This document shows positions 43,429 to 52,115 of a stretch of DNA of 64,000 bases, one piece after another. The first letter of the stretch is position 1. Each line of letters opens with the position of its first letter. The position numbers were made by a program, and so were the translations under genes. Location of the stretch: assembly GCA_024743315.1 (NCBI GenBank), contig JANSWU010000003.1, positions 248,001 through 312,000 on the forward strand, read 5' to 3'. Origin of the DNA: Hyphomonadaceae bacterium. Its GTDB lineage: Bacteria; Pseudomonadota; Alphaproteobacteria; Caulobacterales; Hyphomonadaceae. The notes below the pieces were generated by a model. That model saw only the letters and a program-made list of their open reading frames with translations, was not told the origin of the DNA and ran no database searches.

Positions 43429-45488
43429 GGCGCGACCAGCTCTGGGGCGTCGGTGAAGGGCCTGATCCCGAATGAAGGATAGATCTCGCTCGGGAAATAG
43501 ACGGTGCCATCCTTGACCACCATCGAAATCGTCTTGATCGCTTTCAAGTCTTCCGTTGGATCACCCGGAATGAGAAAGAAATCCGCCAATTTGCCAGCCT
43601 CAATCGAGCCGAGCTCGTCGGCCTGGCCAACATAGTCCGCCATGCCATAGGTCGCCCAGGCAAGGATTTCTGGCGCCGTCATTCCGACTTGTTGGTAAAG
43701 CTCCAATTCGCGGTGATAAACGAATGAGCCGCCCATATCGGTGCCAGGCACCAACATGATCCCGGCCTGGCGCATGGCGGTGACAGTCTCGATGATTTTG
43801 TCAAAGGCCTGATAATAGGCCTCAGCATCACCCGGGGCAGACACATCCGCCCAGGCGGTTTTGGCCCCGCGCTGTTCGCCAACCGGCATATGATCAATGT
43901 AATCAACAACGCCAGCTCGAACTTCGCCATTGCGCGAGCGCAACAGCGCTTCGTGAATAGCCAAGGTGGGATCAATCGCCGTTCCGCGCTCCGCCATTGC
44001 CGTGATGGTCGCCTGGACGCGATCATCCGCCACGTCGAGCTCCGGCAGGCGTTTCAGCGCGGTCAAACGCAGAAGGGTACGTGTGTCCTCGCCTTGCTCG
44101 AGCACCCAGCCGAGCATGACTTGATTGATATGGGTCATCTCATCATAACCGGCCGCGATCATCTGATCAGCATTGGAGAACGCTGGCACATGTCCCGCGA
44201 CGCGCAAGCCCAAGGCGCGCGCCTCCTCAATCATCGCTGGAACCCATTCGCCCTTCATGGAATTGTAGATCTTGATCTGATGGAACTCGCCATTGCCATA
44301 ACGACGGACCGCTTCAATCGCCTCTTCCTGGGTTGAAACGAGTTCGCCATTATTCGAACTGAAGGGGCTTTTCCCCTCGATAAATCCGCTGCGAATGATG
44401 CGCGGGCCGGCCAGACGACCACTCTCGATCTTATTGTTGAGTTCGCCGAGCACTTCATTCGAATTGCCCATATCGCGAACTGATGTGACCCCTGCCGCAA
44501 TGTTCAGGAGCGCGCTGTTTTGGCCGAGATGCCCGTGCATTTCATACATGCCGGCAACCAGCGTTCCGCCTGCCCCCTCAATTACGGTCTCGCCCTCCTG
44601 CCGGCTGCCCGGTGCCTCAATCGCGGTAATCCGATTACCCTCAAAGACGACCGAAGCCGGATCGGTCAAAGCCTCGCTCTGCGGGTCAAATATGCGCACA
44701 TTGTCGACCCGTACCGGGCCATCAAAATTTCGCGCCACCTGTGCCTGGATGTCCTCGAAGCGTTGCGCAGAGTATTCCACGGCACGTGCCCGCAACATTT
44801 CGTCTGCCCCTTGGAAGCCATCCCTCAGGACTGAAAAGCGAGGCGTGATCAGACCGACATACGCGCCGTCCGCATCGAGCAGGATATAGGTCGGATTAAG
44901 GCTGATCCCGGACAGGGCATAAGCCGTAATCGGCTCTTCACCGTCCGCGCCCGCGGCGCTGAGCGTTTCCATTTCCGTCAGTTGCAAAGTCCCGCCCGGC
45001 AAAGCCGCAATCGCTTGATCCTCATCGGCCAGCAAAGCCCGGGCATACAGCCACAAGCCGTACGGACTGGCATTCTGCGCAACATAAATTGCGGGCGCGT
45101 CAAGCTCCGCAGACCCCGACCCGGTTGCGTCTGTCCAATTCGCAGTTGTCCCGTCGAGCAAGAAGGACTCGTCAACTTGGTTGCCGAACGTGGTCGCGCC
45201 TTGCACGCGCCACTCGTTCGGAAAGCCGGCCTCGTTCAGACGAATGGTTTCGTTATAGGTCGGGCCCCGACCATTATTGCGATACTCATACGCGATCGCC
45301 GTCTGGCCCGATGTATGATCCACTGACAGAGCGCCAATCTCTGTTCCTGCAACCTGCACGACAAAATTCTCGGTGCCTGAAAGGGCTGGCAAACTGGTTT
45401 CTGGAGCCGCCGTCTCGGGCGGCGGCGAACAGCTGGCAAGGGCCCATGCCAATGATCCCGCCGCAACCAGCGCGTAACGAATAGCCAT
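43425..45488 (-). CDS. Secreted amidohydrolase-family metallohydrolase
   Basis: The 687-residue lipoprotein (WALASC signal) has an unassigned beta-rich N-terminal region of about 240 residues and then an amidohydrolase barrel. The metal motif HxH is in YEMHGHLG, later histidines are in VAGHVPAFS and DEMTHINQVM, and the catalytic aspartate is in LVPGTDMGGSF. The C-terminal SIEAGKLADFFLIPGDP is the usual family ending. It hydrolyses an amide or cyclic amide in the periplasm. GGGAGG lies upstream of the ATG at 45488. It is the first gene of a two-gene operon with the FAD-dependent oxidase. Confidence 0.88.
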   Translation of the reverse strand: MAIRYALVAAGSLAWALASCSPPPETAAPETSLPALSGTENFVVQVAGTEIGALSVDHTSGQTAIAYEYRNNGRGPTYNETIRLNEAGFPNEWRVQGATTFGNQVDESFLLDGTTANWTDATGSGSAELDAPAIYVAQNASPYGLWLYARALLADEDQAIAALPGGTLQLTEMETLSAAGADGEEPITAYALSGISLNPTYILLDADGAYVGLITPRFSVLRDGFQGADEMLRARAVEYSAQRFEDIQAQVARNFDGPVRVDNVRIFDPQSEALTDPASVVFEGNRITAIEAPGSRQEGETVIEGAGGTLVAGMYEMHGHLGQNSALLNIAAGVTSVRDMGNSNEVLGELNNKIESGRLAGPRIIRSGFIEGKSPFSSNNGELVSTQEEAIEAVRRYGNGEFHQIKIYNSMKGEWVPAMIEEARALGLRVAGHVPAFSNADQMIAAGYDEMTHINQVMLGWVLEQGEDTRTLLRLTALKRLPELDVADDRVQATITAMAERGTAIDPTLAIHEALLRSRNGEVRAGVVDYIDHMPVGEQRGAKTAWADVSAPGDAEAYYQAFDKIIETVTAMRQAGIMLVPGTDMGGSFVYHRELELYQQVGMTAPEILAWATYGMADYVGQADELGSIEAGKLADFFLIPGDPTEDLKAIKTISMVVKDGTVYFPSEIYPSFGIRPFTDAPELVAP

Positions 45489-45650
45489 CAAATCCTCCCA
45501 TTTTCTTATGGCTTAGGGCGAAACCGCGCTGCTGTACAACAAGTTTCATGTGACGGGCTTCTTGCCGGCTTGATCGGTTTTGCTCGCGGCAATTGACTTC
45601 CCCAGCGTCCATGCCGACTTGGATTGAGAAACAAATAAGAGGGCAAGAGT

Positions 45651-46655
45651 ATGAAAGTCGCAGCAGTCAAAAAACCAGGTGGTCCCGGCAACCTGATCAT
45701 CGAAGAGCGGCCAGACCCGGTGGCAGGACCTGGTGAAATTCTGGTGCGGATAAAAGCCTCCTCTTTGAATTATCATGATTTTGTCGTCGTGATGGGCGGC
45801 ATTCCGACAGATGATGGCCGCATTCCAATGTCCGACGGGGCGGGCGAAGTGGTAGCGATCGGCGAGGGCGTCACACGCTTTAAGCCCGGCGATCATGTGC
45901 TCAGCCTGTTTTTCCCGGACTGGCAAAAGGGTACCATTGACGCATTGGGTTTTGGCGGCGTCCCGGGCGACGGCGCGGATGGCTTCGCGGCGGAACTGGT
46001 CGCTATGCCGGAAACCGCATTCACGCGCATGCCGGAAGGCTACTCCTTTACCGAAGCCGCCACCCTGCCCTGCGCCGCTTTGACGGCATGGCGCGGCATG
46101 TTCGTAGAAGGCTCTGTCAAACCCGGTGATTGGGTCCTGACCCAGGGCACTGGCGGTGTTTCCGTTTTCGCACTTCAATTTGCCAAAGCGGCTGGCGCGC
46201 GGGTGATCTCAACCTCGTCTTCAAATGACAAGCTTGAGCGCATGAAAGCCCTCGGCGCGGATCATGTCATCAATTACAAGGAAACGCCGGAATGGGGTCG
46301 GGCGGCGCTAGAGCTCACGCGCGGGCGCGGTGTCGACGAAGTGGTCGAAATTGGGGGCCCCGGCACAATGGCACAATCCATCCAGGCCTGTCGGGTCGGT
46401 GGTCATATCTCCCTAATCGGGGTCTTGACTGGCGTCTCGGGCGAAGTGCCGACAGCTGCCTTCTTTTCCAAAAATTTGACCATGTCCGGCATTACGGTCG
46501 GGTCGCGCGAACACCAGGAAGACATGATCGCCGCGATTGAAGCCAGCAATATCAAGCCGGTTCTCGATCAGGATTTCCCGCTCGACAAAATCGCTGATGC
46601 GTTCGCCCATCAGGCCAGTCAAAAACATTTCGGGAAAATTACGCTCAGTCTCTAG
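45651..46655 (+). CDS. Zinc-independent MDR-family alcohol dehydrogenase/quinone oxidoreductase
   Basis: The 334-residue protein has the MDR start (VKKPGGPGNLIIEERPDP), the GroES-like domain GDHVLSLFFPDW, and the NADPH-binding segment VLTQGTGGVSVFALQFAKAAGARVI. The catalytic zinc cysteine and the structural-zinc cysteine group are missing, which is typical of quinone-reductase-like members. It probably reduces an enone, quinone or aldehyde in the cytoplasm. The gene stands alone, 48 bases before the rhodanese gene. Confidence 0.88.
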   Translation: MKVAAVKKPGGPGNLIIEERPDPVAGPGEILVRIKASSLNYHDFVVVMGGIPTDDGRIPMSDGAGEVVAIGEGVTRFKPGDHVLSLFFPDWQKGTIDALGFGGVPGDGADGFAAELVAMPETAFTRMPEGYSFTEAATLPCAALTAWRGMFVEGSVKPGDWVLTQGTGGVSVFALQFAKAAGARVISTSSSNDKLERMKALGADHVINYKETPEWGRAALELTRGRGVDEVVEIGGPGTMAQSIQACRVGGHISLIGVLTGVSGEVPTAAFFSKNLTMSGITVGSREHQEDMIAAIEASNIKPVLDQDFPLDKIADAFAHQASQKHFGKITLSL

Positions 46656-46702
46656 CGCGTAACTCATCGGCTTAAATCATCGGTACGTCAGGAGCAAAAA
46701 AC

Positions 46703-47164
46703 ATGACAAAACTCTTCTCCCTCCTATCCCTTATGTTGCTGGTGGGATGTGTCTCGCACGCCGAAGAGGTCATGACACCCGAAGCGGTTACTGAGGCCGC
46801 AAGAGCTGGTATTGTGTTTGTGGACAATGAACATATCCAGGCCCGCCAAGCGGCGAATGCAGACCTGGTCCTTGTCGATGTGCGTACGGAGTCCGAATTC
46901 AGTATGGCGCATATTCCGGGCGCGACATGGATCCCGCGCGGTAAAGCCGAATTTGTCTTCGCCGAAACGGTCAGGGATGCCGAGACAGAAATAATTCTCT
47001 ACTGTCGGACCGGTAGCCGCGCCGCACTCGTCAAAAAAGCGCTGTATGCCCAAGGCTACAAAAACGTATCTGCACACGAGGGCTTCGTGACCTGGGCTGA
47101 AGCGGGATTGCCCGTTCAAAACGATCTTGGGCAGTTCAAAATGCTAAACCACCAAGCACAATAG
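46703..47164 (+). CDS. Exported rhodanese-domain lipoprotein
   Basis: The 153-residue protein has a lipoprotein signal (LMLLVGC) and a single rhodanese domain with LVDVRTESEFSMAHIPGA and the active-site loop ILYCRTGSRA, whose cysteine carries the sulfur. It may move sulfane sulfur or act as a periplasmic sensor. AGGAG lies upstream of the ATG. Its stop almost touches the convergent SDR gene stop (2 bases between). Confidence 0.9.
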   Translation: MTKLFSLLSLMLLVGCVSHAEEVMTPEAVTEAARAGIVFVDNEHIQARQAANADLVLVDVRTESEFSMAHIPGATWIPRGKAEFVFAETVRDAETEIILYCRTGSRAALVKKALYAQGYKNVSAHEGFVTWAEAGLPVQNDLGQFKMLNHQAQ

Positions 47165-47166
47165 AC

Positions 47167-47949
47167 TCAGCGCGGTGCCATTCGGATCGCGCCATCAAGA
47201 CGGATGGTCTGGGCATTGAAATAGGTGTTTCGCGCGAGTTCCAGCGCGAGCGACGCAAACTCTTCCGGTTTTCCCAGTCGTTTTGGAAACGGCACCGATG
47301 CGGCAAGACTGTCCAATACGTTTTGCGGCGCACCGAGCATGAGCGGTGTTGCGAAAATCCCCGGCATGATCGAATTTACTCGAACACCAACATTCATCAG
47401 ATCCCGTGCCATTGGGAGCACCAGGCCATTTACGCCCGCCTTGCCAGATCCGTACACGACTTGTCCGATCTGAGCGTCTTGGGCGGCGACGGAGGCAGTC
47501 AGAGTAATGCACCCGCGCTCGTCGTCCGCCATCGGATCGGCATTGGCCATGCCGAGCGCGGCAATAGAGGCGACTCGATAAGATGCCACCAAAACGCCTG
47601 CGATCCCTTTGGCATAGGTCTCTGTATCGAGCCGCTTATAGCCCCCGGCTTCCTTGTCATAGGCGAGCGTTTTGCCGCGTGTGGAGGCCATGGCACAGTG
47701 AACGCAGATGCGCTCCTGTCCTTGATGATCTCGAGCCGCTTCAAAACCGGCAAGCACGGAGTCTTCGTCGAGGATGTTTACATGGTAATAGCTACCGCCA
47801 ATCTCTCGGGCGACGGTTTCGCCAAGCGCGTCATTAATGTCGAAGATCGCCACCGGCACGCCCAAGGCTGCAAGCGCCCGTGCTGTTGCCTGCCCGAGCC
47901 CCGAAGCGCCGCCAGTTACGATGGCTGGTGTGTCCTTGGATAGTTTCAT
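47167..47949 (-). CDS. SDR-family dehydrogenase (type-2 HADH-like)
   Basis: The 260-residue protein has TGGASGLGQATARALAALG and the catalytic Ser-Tyr-Lys in LTASVAAQDAQIGQVVYGSGKAG. The sequence AQDGQ-like after the serine resembles the 3-hydroxyacyl-CoA dehydrogenase type 2 (HSD17B10-like) group. It likely oxidises a 3-hydroxyacyl or similar secondary alcohol with NAD. The ATG at 47949 has GGGAGG 6 bases upstream; a frame reaching 48009 is not needed. Confidence 0.88.
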   Translation of the reverse strand: MKLSKDTPAIVTGGASGLGQATARALAALGVPVAIFDINDALGETVAREIGGSYYHVNILDEDSVLAGFEAARDHQGQERICVHCAMASTRGKTLAYDKEAGGYKRLDTETYAKGIAGVLVASYRVASIAALGMANADPMADDERGCITLTASVAAQDAQIGQVVYGSGKAGVNGLVLPMARDLMNVGVRVNSIMPGIFATPLMLGAPQNVLDSLAASVPFPKRLGKPEEFASLALELARNTYFNAQTIRLDGAIRMAPR

Positions 47950-48018
47950 GCTGGCCTCCCGCGACTTGTATCTCGTGAGATATGTTCCGAACCAATCGGT
48001 GTTTGGCAAGCGCCAGCC

Positions 48019-48666
48019 TCAAGCTTCAGGCGGGCAAGCTCGCTTAGAGGCGAAGATCTGGCGCGAATCGATCCCAATCGCGGCATCGGTCAGCATGTTG
48101 CGACCGATCAGCAGCGGATAATTGAAATTACTTCGATCGGCGAGATTGACCTCGCCAGAGACCCGCCGGCCTGCGATACAGAGGTCTAGCTTGACCACCG
48201 GGCGCACGATCGATCCGCCGCCGCGTCGGCGGATCGAAACCCAGCGCTCCACGGGGCGTGTCAGGATCACCTTGCGCCCGCCTTTGCTGGTCAGGCGAAA
48301 ACGGATTTTCTCAGGCATGAATTCTGAGACCACACCATCCGTAATATTCTCAACCTCATCTGCCGGAGGATCGTCGGGCATGGTAGCGCTCGTTTCAGCC
48401 GCACTTAAGGTCTCGCCTTCCATTTCATCCGAGCCATTGGACCCTTCCGACGCATCGTTCTCAGCCGGTTGCTCGGTCTGGGTCAGGATTTCGGCGTGAA
48501 TGGATGTGGTGCGCGCGCCGCTATCGAGCTTTGCCGTCATCAAGAGATTCGAGGGCATCACCCGCGCATGCTCCAGCCAGCCGCGAAGATGGGTTTCGTC
48601 AGTGTTGGCGTGCGCGCCTAAGGCGAACAAGAAACAGACTGAAAGAAGAATAAATTGGCGCATCAT
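48019..48666 (-). CDS. Retropepsin-like aspartic protease domain protein (RimB/Zn_protease-like), exported
   Basis: The 215-residue protein has a signal peptide (ILLSVCFLFALGAHA), then the aspartic motif KLDSGARTTSIHAE near residue 45-60. A strongly acidic, low-complexity insert of about 50 residues (E/D/S/A-rich) follows. The second half carries RPVERWVSIRRR and NYPLLIGRNML, as in the family once called ATP-dependent zinc proteases (PF05618). The usual members have no such insert. The role is unclear; possibly peptide ligation or proteolysis in the periplasm. The start at 48666 or 48663 is uncertain as no good ribosome site is seen. Confidence 0.8.
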   Translation of the reverse strand: MMRQFILLSVCFLFALGAHANTDETHLRGWLEHARVMPSNLLMTAKLDSGARTTSIHAEILTQTEQPAENDASEGSNGSDEMEGETLSAAETSATMPDDPPADEVENITDGVVSEFMPEKIRFRLTSKGGRKVILTRPVERWVSIRRRGGGSIVRPVVKLDLCIAGRRVSGEVNLADRSNFNYPLLIGRNMLTDAAIGIDSRQIFASKRACPPEA

Positions 48667-48903
48667 GTGTCCCGGTAATGTGTGACCTATCGCGCTGAGC
48701 AGGCAATGCAAGAGCGGAATTTTGCGCGAATTGATCTTTTCTGTGTGGTCTTTTCATGGCTAAAATGATGCAGCTCAGCGGCAGAAAGCAATTGAGCCGG
48801 GGATTGCCGGGGAAGGCCAAAAACCTAAGTCGCGCAGCAGGCCGAACACAACAGAACCGCAAGCGCTGTTACAGTCTGCGAACCGGCGGCATCAAATGGG
48901 TGG

Positions 48904-50097
48904 ATGATGACCAAGTTCGATAACCTAGCTGTATCTGTGGGCGGTGTCTCAGATGATGAGATCACTTACCTCGCTCGCCAGCTCCAACAACAAGTGATCG
49001 CGTGCAGGTCTCAAACGTCAGGAATGGCGACCGCGATCTCAGCGGAACTCGCAACCGCGCTCAACGCTTTGGAATGGACGCCAACCCTCGGCCAGCGGTC
49101 CGGCTCAATCAACATTGGTCCCGCCAAAGCCGCTACGGGTTCGGCCGTTAAAATGAGCGCGCTTGAGAAAGAAGAATCACCGCGCGTCGAATCCCTGGTC
49201 TCGCTCGGTGATTCGAACATTACCTTTCGCGTGATGCTCTATCGCGGGCAACCCTCACACCTGCGCCCTTTGGTGATCCTCAATTCCGTCGAATATGCAA
49301 TGCCCCCTTCGATCGCCTTTTGTGAACAAATGTGGGCAAATGGACTGCAGGTCATCTTTGTCGAGCGACCGGGCTTTGGAACCTCCACCCAACTCCCTTC
49401 CAACCTATTCGCTGATGACCTCGTTGCAACTGGCGCGACAGCATCCACGGAAGCGGTGCTGATCCACACACTGCTGACACAGCTGCAATTAAAGAATACG
49501 GTTTTACTCGGTATGGGGAGCGCCAACCCAGTCTGCTATCGCCTCTCCATGATGTCGCCCGATATTGATTTGTCGCTCTATTCCAATGTCGTATTTAACA
49601 AGGACATTCTCGACGTGTTTCGACCAAAGTGGTTGCAGCAAATGTTCCGTCAAATGGTCCAATCAAAGTCTGGCCTCAAGATCGCATCGGCCGGGATCAA
49701 ATTCCGAATGAGACGGAAACCCTTGGAGTTTTACCGGCTTCTGATGCATCAAAGCGACGGCGATGTCGCTTATATCAATGCCAACTCCGCCGACTTCATC
49801 GCTGCCGGCCAGCGCTTTCAATCGGTTGACCAGCATACCATAGACTACGATTTCCGGATGTCTCTGCAGCCAGACAACTTGCTGAAAGACAATTTGTTCG
49901 CGGGCTGTAACGCCATCGCCTTTTCCGGCTCTGAAACGCCAGATCATTGGCAGAAACAATTGAACTCAGAAGCCGACCGGCTCGCCATTCCCGTCGCGTA
50001 TGCGCCTCAGGGCGACTTTCTCGCACCTTACACTGCCCCCGACTTCTTGATTTCAGTGATCCGTGAAAACACCACTGCCCAAAGGTCTCGCCTTTAG
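48904..50097 (+). CDS. Alpha/beta-hydrolase-like protein without catalytic serine
   Basis: I do not recognise the family of this 397-residue protein. The central part looks like an alpha/beta hydrolase: PLVILNSVE, VIFVERPGFGTS and a candidate nucleophile elbow NTVLLGMGSANPVCY (about residues 198-212). The elbow would place Gly205 where Ser is expected, and the C-terminal His is not obvious, so it may be inactive or a binding protein. The N-terminal 90 residues are helical. No signal peptide is seen. It is convergent with, and overlaps by 4 bases, the small subunit of the GMC dehydrogenase. Confidence 0.65.
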   Translation: MMTKFDNLAVSVGGVSDDEITYLARQLQQQVIACRSQTSGMATAISAELATALNALEWTPTLGQRSGSINIGPAKAATGSAVKMSALEKEESPRVESLVSLGDSNITFRVMLYRGQPSHLRPLVILNSVEYAMPPSIAFCEQMWANGLQVIFVERPGFGTSTQLPSNLFADDLVATGATASTEAVLIHTLLTQLQLKNTVLLGMGSANPVCYRLSMMSPDIDLSLYSNVVFNKDILDVFRPKWLQQMFRQMVQSKSGLKIASAGIKFRMRRKPLEFYRLLMHQSDGDVAYINANSADFIAAGQRFQSVDQHTIDYDFRMSLQPDNLLKDNLFAGCNAIAFSGSETPDHWQKQLNSEADRLAIPVAYAPQGDFLAPYTAPDFLISVIRENTTAQRSRL

Positions 50098-50552
50098 TCG
50101 AGATCAATCGTCTCACGCGCCGCATCGCTGAGATAGCTGAAAGCCGAACAGCCATCATCGCGAATACCATAATAGGTCAATTGGCTGCCTTTCTTTGCGC
50201 CAGTTTGAAAAAAGTCGGAGCTGAGCAAAAGAGTCGTCAGCACCTTGCGTTCGAACCAATCGACACGGTGCGGTTGGAACATTTTCAATACACTGCCACC
50301 AAAACCACCCGCGAAAGAAGCAAGACGTTGTTTCGTGTTGGGAGCCCAGGCGACTTCAAGATCTCTTGCAAACTGGTCAAGTGTCTTTGGATCAATCTCG
50401 ATATATGGCAGGCGGCGCTCGATGATGCGTTTCACATAAGTCCGAAAGGGTGAGCCGCCCATCAGCGTTTGCGCCAAAAAACCCGTGCCAATTGCGGTCG
50501 CGGAGGCGACGGCAACACAACTGGTCAGCAAGGTTCGACGTGACAGGTTCAC
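50094..50552 (-). CDS. Tat-exported small subunit of a GMC dehydrogenase
   Basis: The 152-residue protein has a Tat-like signal (SRRTLLTSCVAVASATAIG) and an all-helical body, as in the gluconate 2-dehydrogenase subunit 3 / FAD-glucose-dehydrogenase gamma group. It has the layout of those subunits, but sequence matches are only approximate. The start is a GTG. It lies 12 bases after the GMC dehydrogenase gene, which itself has no signal peptide, so this subunit probably carries the larger one through the Tat system by hitchhiking. Confidence 0.7.
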   Translation of the reverse strand: MNLSRRTLLTSCVAVASATAIGTGFLAQTLMGGSPFRTYVKRIIERRLPYIEIDPKTLDQFARDLEVAWAPNTKQRLASFAGGFGGSVLKMFQPHRVDWFERKVLTTLLLSSDFFQTGAKKGSQLTYYGIRDDGCSAFSYLSDAARETIDLD

Positions 50553-50564
50553 AGATCTAAGGCT

Positions 50565-51986
50565 CTAACTCGTTAATTGGTCCGCGGCTCTGAGAGACAT
50601 GGCTGCGATCGTCAAGCTTGGGTTGGCGGGCGGACATGTCGGAAACACGGAACTACCAACGACGAGCAAATTCCGTACCGTGTGGTGCAAGCCGATATGA
50701 TCAACGACGGATGCCTTCGGGTCTGTTCCCATTCTCAACGAACATTCAAGGTGGTGCTCGGTCTCACGCTGCCCGTGCACGACAATGTCTTCGACTGGAA
50801 GTGCGCTGAACAGCTGCTCCATTTTTGACATAGCGTGCTCAAAGCCTGCTTTGGCATAGTTGGAATAATCGTCGAACTCGACCCGCGCCTTGCCCGCCTC
50901 GGTCACCGTGACGCGGTTCTGATCCTGCGGAATATCCTCAGTGTTTAGGATGAGCGGCAAAGAATGCCGCCACCGGCCATATTCGCTTCGCAACCCAAAT
51001 TTGGCGTGGTTCTCAACTTGAATGAGCGTTGCGCCGGCATGTTTGCGGTGTTCGCCATCGTAAGCGCCAAAATGCCATCCAGTCGTATACGTGCCACCAT
51101 CAAAATTATCCACGTTTTCAAGCTTGAGCTCGACCCCATAAGCGAGTTGCTCGCAAAGCCCGCGTCCAGTCTTGGGCAATTGGATGTCCGAGCGGAGCAA
51201 TATTGCGGGTGACTGAATCGCATTTGCTCCCAGTACGACAAGGTCTGCCTTGAGCTGCTCTTCCCTTGTGCCCTGTCGAAACACAACTCCTGTCGCAACA
51301 CTACCGCGATGCTCGATCCGGCGGACCTCGGCGTTCAAAAACAGATCGACGCGCGGATCGCGGATCACATCCATCATACCGTTATAGGCGTTGAACTTGG
51401 CGTTGACCGGACAGAAGCTGCACGCGACACGTGCGCAGCAAGCATTACGATTTGCAGTGGCTTGCGAGGCGCGCGCGGTCGAGACCGGAAAAAACGCCTC
51501 AGGACACGCCTCCGCCATTATCCGATCGGGTGTGCTCAGCCGATGCGGTGGGAGCGGGAAGGGTTGCGATCGCGGCATAATATGTTCAATCGCTTGAGCT
51601 CCAGCGACCTGCATGATGGCCTCGGCATCGCAGTAATAGGGTTCCAGATCATCATATTGCACCGGCCAATCTTCCAGCACGCCATATGTCGAACGCATTC
51701 TGAAATCATTCGGCAGAAATCTCGGCGTCTGGCCCCACCAACAATTGGTGCCACCGCCCAGGCCGACTGTGTAATCCCAGCTTTTACCACCGACCTCATC
51801 GTGGCATTGATCGAGCGAGCGACTGCTATTGCTGTTGTCGCGTGTTTGTTCGTCCGGTGAACGGTCCGCCCCCCATTCAACCAGTGCAACCCGCACATTG
51901 CCGCTGCGCGCTAGGAACCTCTTGAGAAAAAACAGGCTGCCAAACCCAGACCCAACAACAATTACATCATAGTCCCGCTGGGTCAT
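50565..51986 (-). CDS. GMC-family FAD dehydrogenase with Fe-S-type cysteine cluster
   Basis: The 473-residue protein has the FAD loop VIVVGSGFGSLFF, GLGGGTNCWWGQTPRF, and the C-terminal LLVVGSSVFPTCPPANPSLTI with the catalytic-site asparagine. A tight cysteine group, Cys183, Cys184, Cys189 and Cys192, is close to the pattern reported for the [3Fe-4S] cluster of bacterial FAD-glucose dehydrogenases. That suggests electrons leave through a cluster rather than to oxygen. No signal peptide is seen; export via the Tat subunit downstream is likely. The substrate is unknown: sugar, sugar alcohol or another alcohol. No cytochrome subunit follows. Confidence 0.88.
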   Translation of the reverse strand: MTQRDYDVIVVGSGFGSLFFLKRFLARSGNVRVALVEWGADRSPDEQTRDNSNSSRSLDQCHDEVGGKSWDYTVGLGGGTNCWWGQTPRFLPNDFRMRSTYGVLEDWPVQYDDLEPYYCDAEAIMQVAGAQAIEHIMPRSQPFPLPPHRLSTPDRIMAEACPEAFFPVSTARASQATANRNACCARVACSFCPVNAKFNAYNGMMDVIRDPRVDLFLNAEVRRIEHRGSVATGVVFRQGTREEQLKADLVVLGANAIQSPAILLRSDIQLPKTGRGLCEQLAYGVELKLENVDNFDGGTYTTGWHFGAYDGEHRKHAGATLIQVENHAKFGLRSEYGRWRHSLPLILNTEDIPQDQNRVTVTEAGKARVEFDDYSNYAKAGFEHAMSKMEQLFSALPVEDIVVHGQRETEHHLECSLRMGTDPKASVVDHIGLHHTVRNLLVVGSSVFPTCPPANPSLTIAAMSLRAADQLTS

Positions 51987-52115
51987 TTCTTGACACTCTC
52001 AATCCGCAGCGCAGCCATCGCTTCGCTAACAGCCCCCCATCAATCCTCGCTTCTGTGAAGACCAAATGGCTCAGGCTTTCCTAAAAGCAAGAAACACGCC
52101 TAACCGCAATCTCTA

